A DNA stretch of 64,000 nucleotides. Source: Actinokineospora baliensis (GTDB taxonomy: Bacteria > Actinomycetota > Actinomycetes > Mycobacteriales > Pseudonocardiaceae). Below the pieces are notes generated by a model. The model did no database searches, had not been told where the DNA came from, and saw only the letters and a program-made list of their open reading frames with translations. The stretch lies in contig NZ_JAFBCK010000001.1 in assembly GCF_016907695.1 (NCBI RefSeq), forward strand, positions 6,498,001 to 6,562,000, read 5' to 3'. A program made the translations under genes and the position numbers. Below are positions 1 to 8,503 of this stretch, in pieces; the stretch's first letter is position 1; every line of letters starts with the position of its first letter.

Positions 1-829
1 GGAGCGTGTCGAAGTCGCCGGTGGTGCCCGTGTAGAGGTTACCGGTGCCGACGTAGAGGGTGCCGGTGTTCTCGTCGATGATCGGACTGCTCCACACACC
101 CGCGCCGGACGGTTCGTACCTGGTCGCGCCGCTGGGCCAGGTGCCGACGGCCTTCGGTTCGGGGACGGTGAAGTAGCGCCAGGCGAGGTCACCGGTGTTG
201 GCGTCGAGCGCGTCGATGTGACCGCGGAAGGTGCAGCACGGGTAGGTGCGGTCCGGGCTGACGTTCTCGCCGCTGGAGGCGCCGATGTAGATGCGGCCGT
301 CGTGGTAGATGGGCGAACTCGTGTGCTGTCCCGCCACGTGCGGCTCGGTGTCCTTGGCCCACACCAGTTTGCCCGTGCGCTGGTCCAACGCGTAGACGTA
401 ACCGTTGGTGTCGCCGAAGTACACCTTGCCCTTCGCGACGGCAGGACCGTCGATGACGACCGCGCGGGGAGCCACGGTGCTCAGGTCGAAGGACCAGCGT
501 GCGGCACCGGTGCGCGCGTCGAGGGCGTGGAACTTGCCGTCGGGACTGCCGAAGTAGATGCCGTCACCGACCACCGCGGGCTGGCTCTTGGCCGGGAACC
601 CGTTCTTGGGGTAGGCGAAAGCCCACTTCAGGCTCAACTTGCCCACCGTGCGCGGCGTGATCCGCCGCTCGTCGGCGGCGAACCGAGACCCGCCCTTGTC
701 CCCCGTCCAACTCGGCCAGTCACCGGGCCGGTGCCCCCCGGCCACCTCCCCTGAGGCGGCGGTCTGCCCGCCGACCAACAACACGGCGATGGCCGACAGC
801 GCCACCACGCGGCGTGTTCTCTGCGACAC
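1..829 (-). CDS. Secreted PQQ-type beta-propeller protein, C-terminus beyond window
   Basis: The reading frame enters from the left edge, so the 3' end is missing; about 276 residues are visible. The GTG at 829 is chosen because AGAGGAG lies 5 nt upstream; a GTG at 835 is in frame. The N-terminus (MSQRTRRVVALSAIAVLLVG) is a signal peptide, so the protein is exported. After DWPSWTGDKGGSRFA come propeller blades with the repeating pattern of a short YFG/YVG strand followed by ALDARTG or ALDQRTG, typical of PQQ-binding-like (WD40/YVTN-like) repeats. A Cys-Cys pair in YPCCTFRG resembles the vicinal disulfide region of polyvinyl-alcohol/PQQ dehydrogenase-like proteins. Whether it binds PQQ or only shares the fold cannot be decided from this part. 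Same strand as the SDR gene behind it, but separated by 300 bp with a terminator, so not in one operon. Confidence 0.8.
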   Translation of the reverse strand, partial: MSQRTRRVVALSAIAVLLVGGQTAASGEVAGGHRPGDWPSWTGDKGGSRFAADERRITPRTVGKLSLKWAFAYPKNGFPAKSQPAVVGDGIYFGSPDGKFHALDARTGAARWSFDLSTVAPRAVVIDGPAVAKGKVYFGDTNGYVYALDQRTGKLVWAKDTEPHVAGQHTSSPIYHDGRIYIGASSGENVSPDRTYPCCTFRGHIDALDANTGDLAWRYFTVPEPKAVGTWPSGATRYEPSGAGVWSSPIIDENTGTLYVGTGNLYTGTTGDFDTL

Positions 830-1041
830 AGGCACTCCTCTCGGGTCGTGCGCGGCGGATCCGCCTCACCCCAGTCTCGAACCGGCGAACCACGACCGAC
901 CAATCACGCCGCGGTGATGGCGCCGCGCTATCGACCAACCCAGCGACCACCATCCCGGTGACCAACTGGCGACCCCGGTCCGGCACGCGAGGCGAGCGCC
1001 CTCCGGTCAGCGACCCGGACCCGCGCAACTGGGAATAACAA

Positions 1042-1086
1042 GCGCGGGCAACGGATTCAGGTGGTGCCCGAATTCGTTGCCCGCGC
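1042..1086 (-). terminator. Intrinsic terminator of the SDR gene
   Basis: Two 17-nt arms (1042-1058 and 1070-1086) pair with a single G-T type mismatch around an 11-nt loop. Read on the minus strand the stem is followed by TTGTTATT. It sits about 45 nt past the SDR stop codon. The rest of the 830-1129 gap shows no gene or other clear signal. Confidence 0.75.
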
Positions 1087-1129
1087 GAGGTTTTGGGTCT
1101 ACATCCGGAGCTGAATGATCCAATCCCAC

Positions 1130-1900
1130 TCAGGTGGCGGAGAAGCCGCCGTCCACGAAGATCATCTGCCCGGTCATGTACACCGAGGCCGCCGAGGCGA
1201 GCAGCAGCGTGGCGCCCGCGAAGTCCGGGGCCTCGCCGTTGCGGCCGACCATGGTGCGGGCGGCGAGGGCGGCCACGCGGGCCGGGTCGGTGTAGAGGGG
1301 TTCGGTCAGGGGGGTTCGGACGAAGCCGGGGGCGATGGCGTTGACGCGGACGCCGTGGGGGGACCAGGCCTCGGCTTGGGAGCGGGTCAGGCCCGCCAGG
1401 CCGGACTTGGCCGCTCCGTAGCCGCCGCTGTTGCCGAAGGCGCGGACCGCCTGCTGCGAGGTGACGTTGATGATCCGGCCCCAGCCCGCGGCGGCCATCA
1501 GCGGTCCGAACCGCTGGCCGAGCAGGAACGGGGCATCGAGGTTGGCCCGCAGGGTGTGGTCCCACTCGGCCTCGGTCAGCTCGCCCATCGGCGGCCGCAG
1601 GTTGACCGCCGCCGCGTTGACCAGGATGTCGGGCGCCCCGTGGCGCGCGATCACCTCGTCGGCGACCCGGTGCACCTCGGCCCGGTCGGCCAGGTCGGCG
1701 CTGATCCAGTCGGCCGGGGCGTTCGCGCTCAACTCGGCCGCCGTCCGCTCCAGGGTGTCCACCCGCCGCCCCACCACGACGACCTCGGCGCCCGCTTTGC
1801 TCAGCGCTACCGCCATCCCCCGCCCGATCCCGGAGTTACCCCCGGTGACGACAGCGCGGCGGCCGGTGAGACCGAAGAGGTGGTCGAGGTACTCGGACAT
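1130..1900 (-). CDS. SDR family NAD(P)-dependent oxidoreductase
   Basis: A 256-residue classical short-chain dehydrogenase/reductase. The cofactor motif TGGNSGIG lies near residues 19-26, the NAA motif (LVNAAAVN) mid-protein, the catalytic Ser in VTSQQ, and the catalytic YGAAK around residue 161. It ends with the usual MTGQMIFVDGGF. GRR after the second strand hints at NADP preference. The overall pattern resembles gluconate 5-dehydrogenase or 3-oxoacyl-ACP reductase-like members; the substrate cannot be told. The ATG at 1900 has AGGAG 4 nt upstream. It has its own terminator and diverges from the protease gene, so it is probably monocistronic and cytoplasmic. Confidence 0.9.
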   Translation of the reverse strand: MSEYLDHLFGLTGRRAVVTGGNSGIGRGMAVALSKAGAEVVVVGRRVDTLERTAAELSANAPADWISADLADRAEVHRVADEVIARHGAPDILVNAAAVNLRPPMGELTEAEWDHTLRANLDAPFLLGQRFGPLMAAAGWGRIINVTSQQAVRAFGNSGGYGAAKSGLAGLTRSQAEAWSPHGVRVNAIAPGFVRTPLTEPLYTDPARVAALAARTMVGRNGEAPDFAGATLLLASAASVYMTGQMIFVDGGFSAT

Positions 1901-2103
1901 CGGACTCCTGGGACTGCTCAGAGGTGGTACCGGCCATTATCGCACTAGGTGCTGACGGAGGTCGCGGCGCGGCGGATTTCCTTACCCGACACAAGGACTG
2001 GGCTCTCCGGGCGATGAGCGGCAGATTCTGTGAATGGTGCAACCCCCGACCGCCAGATCGGCGTTTGATGGTGCGACAGGGTTGTCCTCAGGTAGGAGTG
2101 CGC

Positions 2104-5100
2104 ATGCGCGACAAGAGGCGAGGACTCCTCGCCGGCCTGGCTGTTCTGCTGGCCGCGGTGGGGGTTTTGCCGTTGGGGGGCGCGGCTTCGGCTCAGCCGT
2201 CGTCGACCGCGGGGGGTGCTGGGGGGAGCCGGTACCAGGTCACACTGGTCACCGGTGACCGCGTGGAAGCCGTCAAGGACAAGCAGGGGCGGTGGAGTGT
2301 CGGGCTGGCCCGCACCGGGCCCGTCTCGCAGTACCACACTTTCGCCAAGAAGCGCGGGAAGACCACGGATGTCTACCTGGTGCCCACGAAGGCGGCCAGG
2401 TTGGTGCAAGCCGGGGTGGTGGACCAGGAACTGTTCAACGTCACCGGGTTGATCCGCCAGCGCTTCGACGACAAGAACAGCAAGACTGTGCCGCTGCTCG
2501 TCGAGTACGGGCAGGCGGCCATCGCCGCCGCGCCGCGCGGTGCCGTGGTGGAGCGGACGCTCCCCGGACTCGGCTACACCGCTGTGGCCGAGGACAAGGC
2601 CAACGCGGGCCTGTTCTGGTCCTCCGTCAGCGGCAACGGTTCCGCCGCGCTGGCCGGTGGGCCCAAGAAGATCTGGTTGAACGCGCGGTTCACCGCCAAC
2701 CTCGACCAGAGCGTCCCGCAGATCGGCGCGCCGACGGCGTGGCAGGCCGGGCACACCGGCAAGGGTGTGACGGTCGCGGTGCTCGACACCGGGTACGACA
2801 CCGGGCACCCCGATCTGGCGGGCCGGGTGTCGCAGAGCAAGGACTTCAGCGGCAAGGGCAACGTCCAGGACGGCCACGGCCACGGGACGCACGTGGCGTC
2901 GATCGTGGCGGGCTCCGGTGCCGCGTCCGGCGGCAAGTACAAGGGTGTCGCGCCGGACGCGTCCCTCGCGGTGGGCAAGGTCCTCGACGACGGCGGCTCG
3001 GGTTCGCTCGACGACGTCATGGCGGGCATGGAGTGGGCGTCCACGGACGCCAAGGCGAAGGTGGTGAACCTCAGCCTCGGCAGCTACCCCACCGACGGAA
3101 CGGACCCCGCCTCCCAGGTGGTGAACGCGCTGACCGCCCGCAACGGCACGCTCTTCGTCATCGCGGCGGGCAACTCCGGCTCCGAGGAGACCGTGAGCAG
3201 CCCCGCGGCCGCGGACTCGGCGCTCGCGGTCGGCAGCGTCACCAAGAGCGGCGAGCTGTCGGAGTTCTCCAGCCAGGGGCCGCGGGTGATCGACGGCGCG
3301 GTCAAGCCGGAGATCGCCGCGCCGGGTTCGGACATCGTCGCCGCGCGGGCGAAGGACACCAACCTCGGCGAGACGGTCGAGGAGAACTACGCCCGGCTGT
3401 CCGGCACCTCCATGGCCACCCCGCACACGGCGGGCGCGGCGGCGATCGTCGCGCAGCAGCACCCGGACTGGAACGCCGCGAAGCTGAAGGCCGCTCTTGT
3501 CGGCACGGCGGCCCCGGTCGGCACCAACGGCGTGAACACCGTCGGCGGCGGCCTCGTCGACCTCAAGCGGGCGACCACGCAGGCCGTGCGGTCCGAGCAG
3601 GCGACGGTCAACGGGTACCTGCGGTGGCCTTCGACCCAGGTCGAGCAGCGGAAGGTGACCTACTCGAACGACTCCGCCACCGCGGTGACGCTGTCGCTCG
3701 ACCTCACGTTGCGCGACAAGCAGGGCGTCGTGGCACCGGCGAAGCTGGCCAAGCTGTCGGCCAAGACGGTCACCGTCCCCGCCAAGGGGTCGGTCGACGT
3801 CACGCTGACGCTGACCCCGCGTTCGGGCACCCCGGGCCTCTACAACGGCGTGCTGCTGGCGACCGCGGGGTCGGCGCAGGTCCGGACCCCGGTCGCCGTG
3901 TACGACGAGCCGGAGCACTACGACCTCGACGTGTCGTTCAAGGACCGCAACGGCGCCGCCACCACCGCGGGCCACGTGTCGGTCATCAACGTCAACACCG
4001 GTGAGTGGCTCTTCGCCAATCCCGGCGACAAGCTGCGGGTCCAGCCCGGCACCTACGCGCTCAGCGGCTCCATCGAGACGCCGCGGGCGGGCCAGGTGCC
4101 TTCGTACACGTTGTTCGCCAACCCGAGCCTCAAGGTCGGCAAGGCGAACAAGGCGGTGAGCTTCGACGCGCGCGAGGGCAAGCGGGCGTCGGCGAGCACT
4201 GACCAGCCCGAGGCGCGCGGTGGTGTCTGGACATCCCGGTTCCAGTTCACGGTGAAGGACATCCCCTACCCGTTCTCGGAGCTGTGGGGCTTCGACCCGC
4301 GGTTCAACGAGGTCTACGCGTTCTCCGCGCGTGGGGTGACCAGCCCTGGCTTCGGCCATGCCGACAACTACCGGCTCGAGCAGCCGGACCTGGAACTCTT
4401 CGGCGAGGGAAGCCAGTCGTTCGAGACGATCGCGTATTGGCTGCGCGGATCGGCGTCCCCTGTCCTCGATGAGCGGCTGCCCGTCGTGCACGGCGGTTCG
4501 GGTACCGCGGAGGACCTAGCGAAGGTGGACGCCAGGGGCAAGTTCGTGGTCTTGGAGCTACCGGGCACGCTGACCCTCGACGAGGCCTATAGGCGCATCC
4601 AGGCGGTGAAGGACGCGGGCGGAAAGTACGTCGGTGCCCTGCCCGTGGAGACCGCTGGCCTGAACGCCCTCAGCGACGGCGAGGACTCTCCCCTTCCATC
4701 CGTCATCCTCTATGACGAGCCCGGTAAGAGGTTCGCCGACGCCGCCAAGGCCGGTGGGCTGACCGCACGGTTCGTCACCCGCACGTCCAGCAAGCACCGC
4801 TACGAGCTGTCCTACCCGGCCACGGGCAAGGTCCCCGCGAACCTGGCCCACCGCGAGACCACGGCGAGCCTCGCCGCGGTGCGGATGGCCTACTACGAGG
4901 GCACCGAGGCGGAGCCGCCGATCGCGGGCGCCTGGGTGGAGGGCCTCGGCGGTGAGATCGGTACCCAGTGGGGCCTGCGCGCGGTCCCCAAGGCCGAGCG
5001 CACCGAGTACTACACACCGGGCAAGTGGCGGCTGACCGTCGGCAGCTGGTGGGGCATCGCGGGCGAAGGCGAGGAGAAGATCGCCTTGGAGCGCGGCAAG

Positions 5101-5793
5101 TCCTACCGCATCGAGTGGGGCGCCTCGGTCCTGGCACCCGCCTTCCCCGGCACCATCAGCAACGACCTGGGCGAGGACCACCCGTGGGCGTGGCGCAAGG
5201 CGGAGCTGATCGACGTCACGGTGCCGTTCTTCACCGACCCGGGCGGGCACGCCAGGGGCCCGGACCTGTGGACCAACTCCGACGGCGGCAGCACCTCGCT
5301 CTACCGCGACGGCAAGCTCGTCGGCACCCACAACCAGCCCGGCCGCGGCGTGTTCCTCGCCGGTGACTCCGGCAACTACCGGTTGACCACCGACATCACC
5401 CGCGACCAGCCGTGGTGGCCGAACTCGACGAAGGTGAGCGCGGACTGGACCTTCCAGCTCCCGCGCGAGTTCCGGGCCGCGCTGCCGCTGCTGACCGTGG
5501 GCTTCCGCCCGCCGGTGACCCTCGCGAACACCACCCCGGGCGGCCGCGAGGTCACCTTCCCGGTCACCGTGGCCCGCCAGGACGCCGCCCCCTCGGTCAC
5601 CGCCCTCACCGTCGACGTCTCCTACGACGACGGCGCCACCTGGACCCCCACCCGCCTCGTCCGCGACGGCGCGGCGTGGAAGGCCACGGTGACCCACCCG
5701 GCCACCGGCTTCGCGTCCCTGCGGGCCAAGGCCACCGATTCGGCGGGCAACACGGTCGACCAGACCGTGATCCGCGCCTACCGCATCGGCTGA
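2104..5793 (+). CDS. Secreted S8 (subtilisin-like) serine peptidase, multidomain
   Basis: 1229 residues from ATG 2104, chosen because AGGAG lies 5 nt upstream and a signal peptide (MRDKRRGLLAGLAVLLAAVG) follows; the frame is open further upstream to 1924 but that extension looks non-coding. A propeptide-like segment covers about residues 40-210. The catalytic triad is Asp in VAVLDTGYD (about 227), His in GHGTHVAS (about 261) and Ser in SGTSMATP (about 433), with the oxyanion Asn in AAGNSGS. Behind the catalytic domain are Ig-like/fibronectin-like regions, a segment around residues 790-900 resembling a PA insert, and a C-terminal Ig-like domain. This layout is common in 1100-1250-residue extracellular proteases of Streptomyces and relatives. 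Probably degrades external protein. Autonomous gene, convergent with the oxygenase. Confidence 0.93.
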   Translation: MRDKRRGLLAGLAVLLAAVGVLPLGGAASAQPSSTAGGAGGSRYQVTLVTGDRVEAVKDKQGRWSVGLARTGPVSQYHTFAKKRGKTTDVYLVPTKAARLVQAGVVDQELFNVTGLIRQRFDDKNSKTVPLLVEYGQAAIAAAPRGAVVERTLPGLGYTAVAEDKANAGLFWSSVSGNGSAALAGGPKKIWLNARFTANLDQSVPQIGAPTAWQAGHTGKGVTVAVLDTGYDTGHPDLAGRVSQSKDFSGKGNVQDGHGHGTHVASIVAGSGAASGGKYKGVAPDASLAVGKVLDDGGSGSLDDVMAGMEWASTDAKAKVVNLSLGSYPTDGTDPASQVVNALTARNGTLFVIAAGNSGSEETVSSPAAADSALAVGSVTKSGELSEFSSQGPRVIDGAVKPEIAAPGSDIVAARAKDTNLGETVEENYARLSGTSMATPHTAGAAAIVAQQHPDWNAAKLKAALVGTAAPVGTNGVNTVGGGLVDLKRATTQAVRSEQATVNGYLRWPSTQVEQRKVTYSNDSATAVTLSLDLTLRDKQGVVAPAKLAKLSAKTVTVPAKGSVDVTLTLTPRSGTPGLYNGVLLATAGSAQVRTPVAVYDEPEHYDLDVSFKDRNGAATTAGHVSVINVNTGEWLFANPGDKLRVQPGTYALSGSIETPRAGQVPSYTLFANPSLKVGKANKAVSFDAREGKRASASTDQPEARGGVWTSRFQFTVKDIPYPFSELWGFDPRFNEVYAFSARGVTSPGFGHADNYRLEQPDLELFGEGSQSFETIAYWLRGSASPVLDERLPVVHGGSGTAEDLAKVDARGKFVVLELPGTLTLDEAYRRIQAVKDAGGKYVGALPVETAGLNALSDGEDSPLPSVILYDEPGKRFADAAKAGGLTARFVTRTSSKHRYELSYPATGKVPANLAHRETTASLAAVRMAYYEGTEAEPPIAGAWVEGLGGEIGTQWGLRAVPKAERTEYYTPGKWRLTVGSWWGIAGEGEEKIALERGKSYRIEWGASVLAPAFPGTISNDLGEDHPWAWRKAELIDVTVPFFTDPGGHARGPDLWTNSDGGSTSLYRDGKLVGTHNQPGRGVFLAGDSGNYRLTTDITRDQPWWPNSTKVSADWTFQLPREFRAALPLLTVGFRPPVTLANTTPGGREVTFPVTVARQDAAPSVTALTVDVSYDDGATWTPTRLVRDGAAWKATVTHPATGFASLRAKATDSAGNTVDQTVIRAYRIG

Positions 5794-5811
5794 GCACCCT
5801 TCCCGACCGCA

Positions 5812-5842
5812 GGCCCCGACGTCCCCCACGGGCGCCGGGGCC
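5812..5842. terminator. Hairpin between convergent protease and oxygenase genes
   Basis: Arms 5812-5821 and 5833-5842 (GGCCCCGACG and CGCCGGGGCC) pair at 9 of 10 positions around an 11-nt loop, followed by CGCCCTTT on the plus strand. It lies in the short gap between two converging stop codons, so it could end both transcripts. The T tract is short. Confidence 0.5.
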
Positions 5843-5849
5843 CGCCCTT

Positions 5850-6830
5850 TCAGTACCAGCGCTCGGCGACCTTCGGGTGCGACCGCAACCACCCCAGCAA
5901 CGCGTTCTCCCCGTAAGCCGACAACAACGGGTTGTCCGCGTCCTGGCTGACCCCGCGCGCGCCCGCGGCCAACTCGGCGGGCAGCACGAGCGGCTCCACG
6001 ACCGCGTCCAACCGCGGCCCCAGGAAGAACGGCACCGAGTACCGGTCCACTCCCACCGGCGGCGAGATCACCCGGTGCTTGGTCGCCACCAGGTACCCCT
6101 GCGTGGCGATCTCCAGCATCTCGCCGATGTTGAGCACAAAGCTCCCCGGCACCGGTGTTGCGTCCACCCAGTCGCCGTCCGGGATCTGCACCTGCAGACC
6201 GCCGACCCCGTCCTGCTGCAGGAGGGCCAGGAACCCGTAGTCCTTGTGCGCCCCGACCCCCTGGTCACTGCCGTCCTCGGCCCGCCCCGGGTACCGCACG
6301 ATCTTCGCGTGCGTCGCCGCCTCAGCGTCGAACCACCGGTCGAAGTACCCCTCCTCCTGCCCCAACGCCGCCGACAGCGCCCGCAACACCTCCGCGCACA
6401 CCCGCTGCGCCTCGGCCTGCCAGGCCAACGCGACCTCCCGCAACTCCGGCAGCGCCGCGGGCCACTGGTTGGGCCCCACGAGCCGCAACCAAGCGGGCTC
6501 CTGCGGCCCGACTTCGAGGGCTTCCCGCTCCGGCCCAATGTCGATCTGCTCCCGCCAGTCCCGGCGACCACCGGTGTACTCGTTGCCCGTGCGCGTGTAC
6601 CCCCGGAAATGCGGCGAGTTGACGTTCTCGATGGCTAAGCGCTCAGCCTCGGGAAGCTCGAAGAACCTCCGCGCGACGGCGAAGATCCCCGTGGTGAGTT
6701 CTTCGGGGACGCCGTGGCCGGTGACGTAGAAGAAGCCGACTTCGTGGGCTGCGTGGCGGAGGTCGCGGAGGAGGTCTTCGCGGGCGGGCGTTCGGAAGCG
6801 GGAGATGTCGATGAGGGGGAGGGCGGTCAT
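5850..6830 (-). CDS. Isopenicillin N synthase-like 2OG-Fe(II) oxygenase
   Basis: 326 residues from ATG 6830. Starts MTALPLIDISRF, the usual N-terminus of the family, followed by a DIOX_N region (VGFFYVTGHGVP) and the double-stranded beta-helix. Iron ligands are His and Asp in GAHKDYGFLALL (about residue 194) and His in ATKHRVISP (about 251). Arg in DRYSVPFF (about 260) would bind the 2-oxoglutarate carboxylate. It is therefore an intact non-haem iron dioxygenase; the substrate is unknown and no biosynthetic genes adjoin it. The frame is open upstream into the repeat region but codon use there is not coding-like. There is no Shine-Dalgarno; TACCCT 6 nt before the ATG suggests a leaderless mRNA. 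Confidence 0.9.
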   Translation of the reverse strand: MTALPLIDISRFRTPAREDLLRDLRHAAHEVGFFYVTGHGVPEELTTGIFAVARRFFELPEAERLAIENVNSPHFRGYTRTGNEYTGGRRDWREQIDIGPEREALEVGPQEPAWLRLVGPNQWPAALPELREVALAWQAEAQRVCAEVLRALSAALGQEEGYFDRWFDAEAATHAKIVRYPGRAEDGSDQGVGAHKDYGFLALLQQDGVGGLQVQIPDGDWVDATPVPGSFVLNIGEMLEIATQGYLVATKHRVISPPVGVDRYSVPFFLGPRLDAVVEPLVLPAELAAGARGVSQDADNPLLSAYGENALLGWLRSHPKVAERWY

Positions 6831-6836
6831 GGGTCG

Positions 6837-6842
6837 AGGGTA
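6837..6842 (-). promoter_or_regulatory. Putative -10 box for leaderless oxygenase mRNA
   Basis: Minus-strand TACCCT matches the actinobacterial TANNNT -10 pattern and ends 6 nt before the ATG at 6830, which would put the transcription start at the start codon. No ribosome site is seen upstream of this gene. Confidence 0.4.
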
Positions 6843-7082
6843 GGGGGAGGGTGCTGGGGGGTGAGGTGGTCTCTGCGGCGGTCTCACAGTGCGGGCGGTG
6901 CGGTTGTCCACAACGGGGTTGGTTGTGCACAAGCGCTTTCGCTGCGCCCGTTTCTGTCGGTGTGCGTCGCTAGGATGGAAATCGGGGGCTGCTGGGGTAG
7001 ATGATCTTCGGCTCGCCTTCGGCATTGCATCGGATCATCGGCTCGCCTGCGGCATCGCGCTGGATCCGCGATTTGAGTGCAG

Positions 7083-7227
7083 GCTCGATGTGGTGGACCT
7101 GTTTTGCGTGGGGCCCCTACGACAGCCGTGGCAGGACCGCAAAGCAGGGGCCGAAAAGCATGGCCCTGCAGCGAGGCGACGCTACGACTGCCGCACCCCC
7201 ACACAAAACAGGTCCACCCCATCGAGC
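7083..7227 (+). repeat. 31-bp inverted repeat of copy A with conserved core
   Basis: Arms 7083-7113 and 7197-7227 match at 29 of 31 positions. The 83-nt centre contains a nested hairpin (GCAGGGGCC with GGCCCTGC around GAAAAGCAT) that is conserved in the other copies. As RNA or single-stranded DNA this would fold into a long double-decked stem. Confidence 0.85.
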
Positions 7228-7230
7228 AGA

Positions 7231-7711
7231 TGGCACCAGCGACTCCGAGTGTCCAGTGGCCGGCAATGCCGTCGGAGTCGGGGTGTTGGGGTGGCACCGC
7301 CGCTTCTGGGAGCGGTGGTTGAGCTGGCGGGGGCTGACTCGGTGGGCTGGGTGGGCGGGCTGGCTCGGTGGGTTGGGCTGGCACCAGCGACTTCCGAGTG
7401 TCCAGTGGTCGGGCTGGCAGGGCTGGCTCGGGTGGGTTGGGTTTGGGTGGGCTGGCTCGGCGGGTTGGGGTGGCACCAGCGGCTTCCGAGTGTCCAGTGG
7501 TTGCTTCTGGCGTCGGGGTAGGGCGGCTGGGATGGCACCAGCGACTCCGAGTGTCCAGTGGTCGGCAATGCCGTCGGAGTCGGGCGGCTGGGATGGCACC
7601 AAAGCTCCGAGTGTCCAGTGGTCGGGCTGGCAGGGCTGGCTCGGTGGGGTGGGTTTGGGCGGGCTGGCTCGGTGGGTTGGGGTGGCGCCGGAGCTTCCGA
7701 GTGTCCAGTGG
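7231..7711 (+). repeat. Array of ~30-nt units ending GAGTGTCCAGTGG
   Basis: Six units of 28-30 nt begin with TGGC(A/G)CC and end GAGTGTCCAGTGG (7231-7259, 7379-7408, 7471-7500, 7533-7561, 7594-7621, 7683-7711). Spacers of about 119, 62, 32, 32 and 61 nt are near multiples of 30. The spacers are G-rich and related to one another, and include degenerate units ending GGGAGCGGTGG (about 7292-7318 and 7745-7771). Confidence 0.85.
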
Positions 7712-8005
7712 CTGGGTTCGGTGGTCGGAGTCGGGGTGTTGGGGTGGCACCGCTGCTTCTGGGAGCGGTGGTTGAGCTGGCGGGGCTGACTCGGTGGGCT
7801 GGGTGGGCGGGCTGGCTCGGATGGCCGAGCTGGCACCAGCGACTCCCGGGAGCGGTGGCCGGGTCGGCGGGGCTGAGCTGGGCAGGTTCGGTGGGTGGGA
7901 TGGCTCGGGGAGATCGCGGTACCCGGCGGGTGGAGGGGCCGCGACCTGGCAGGGTGGGGGTCGGGGCGAGTGCGGGGTGCGGGCGGCGGTGGGATGATCA
8001 TGGGC

Positions 8006-8470
8006 ATGGCTGAGGGGGTTGGGGAACTCGAGTTGACCGTGGGGCAGTTGGCGCGGCGGAGTGGGACTTCGGTGTCGGCGTTGCGGTTCTACGAGCGGCA
8101 GCGGTTGATCAGCAGTCGGCGGACGGCGGGGAATCAGCGGCGGTACCACCGGGACACGTTGCGGCGGGTGGCGCTGATCCGGATCGCGCAGCGGGTGGGG
8201 ATCCCGCTGGTGGACATCCGCGCGGCGCTGGAGACGCTGCCGGACGGGCGGGTTCCCGGGCGGCGGGACTGGATGCGGATGTCGCAGGTGTGGCAGGACG
8301 AGCTCACCGAGCGGATCCGGTTGCTCACGCACCTGCGCGACAGCTTCGCCGACTGCATCGGCTGCGGCTGCCTGTCGATCAGCCACTGCTCCTTAGCCAA
8401 CCCCGACGACCGCCTCGGTGGCGTCGGGAACGGGCCTCGGGTGCTGCTGCCCAGGGGCGAGACCGGGTGA
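8006..8470 (+). CDS. soxR: Redox-sensing MerR-family activator SoxR
   Basis: 154 residues from ATG 8006, the same length as E. coli SoxR; in-frame ATGs at 7994 and 8000 are alternatives and no clear ribosome site decides. An N-terminal MerR winged helix (LTVGQLARRSGTSVSALRFY) is followed by a dimerisation helix and the [2Fe-2S] cysteine cluster CIGCGCLSISHC starting near residue 117, then NPDDRLG as in known SoxR. In the family, oxidation of the cluster (by redox-cycling compounds in actinomycetes) twists a 19-bp-spaced promoter into activity. The convergent FMN reductase carries such a promoter and operator, so it is the likely target. One TTA codon lies in the Cys region (TCC TTA GCC). Confidence 0.93.
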   Translation: MAEGVGELELTVGQLARRSGTSVSALRFYERQRLISSRRTAGNQRRYHRDTLRRVALIRIAQRVGIPLVDIRAALETLPDGRVPGRRDWMRMSQVWQDELTERIRLLTHLRDSFADCIGCGCLSISHCSLANPDDRLGGVGNGPRVLLPRGETG

Positions 8471-8498
8471 GGGGACGCCCCGGACAAGGCGCCCCCTC
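8469..8498. terminator. Bidirectional terminator between soxR and FMN reductase
   Basis: Arms 8469-8479 and 8488-8498 (GAGGGGACGCC and GGCGCCCCCTC) pair at 10 of 11 positions around an 8-nt loop in the 33-bp gap between the two converging stop codons. No strong T tract. Confidence 0.55.
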
Positions 8499-8503
8499 GG
8501 TGC

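Larger units (their letters stand above)
6895..7860 (+). repeat. Dispersed structured repeat element, copy A (longest)
   Basis: This fills most of the 1.17-kb gene-free space between the oxygenase and soxR. In order it holds two DnaA-box-like 9-mers (6904 and 6923), a block shared with the other copies around TCGGGGGCT and GATGATCTTCG, a 31-bp inverted repeat around an 83-nt centre, and a G-rich array with six exact GAGTGTCCAGTGG motifs plus degenerate ones. Copies B (17765-18155) and C (28100-28550) are homologous in the opposite orientation. No conserved reading frame and no transposase is present. Function unknown; it could be a non-autonomous mobile element, a structured RNA or a chromosome-organising site. 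Confidence 0.85.

Noticed and set aside
1924..2103. N-terminal extension of the S8 protease frame
   Set aside because: The extension has no export signal and no ribosome site, whereas ATG 2104 has AGGAG and is followed at once by a signal peptide.
7231..7711. CRISPR array (30-nt repeats with two 32-nt spacers)
   Set aside because: Units are not identical, spacers are related G-rich sequence of 32-119 nt, two other copies exist in the window, and there are no cas genes.
6884..8386. Long frames in both strands across repeat copy A
   Set aside because: They read as Pro/Ser/Thr- or Gly/Trp-rich repeats, are not conserved in copies B and C, and overlap soxR on the wrong strand.
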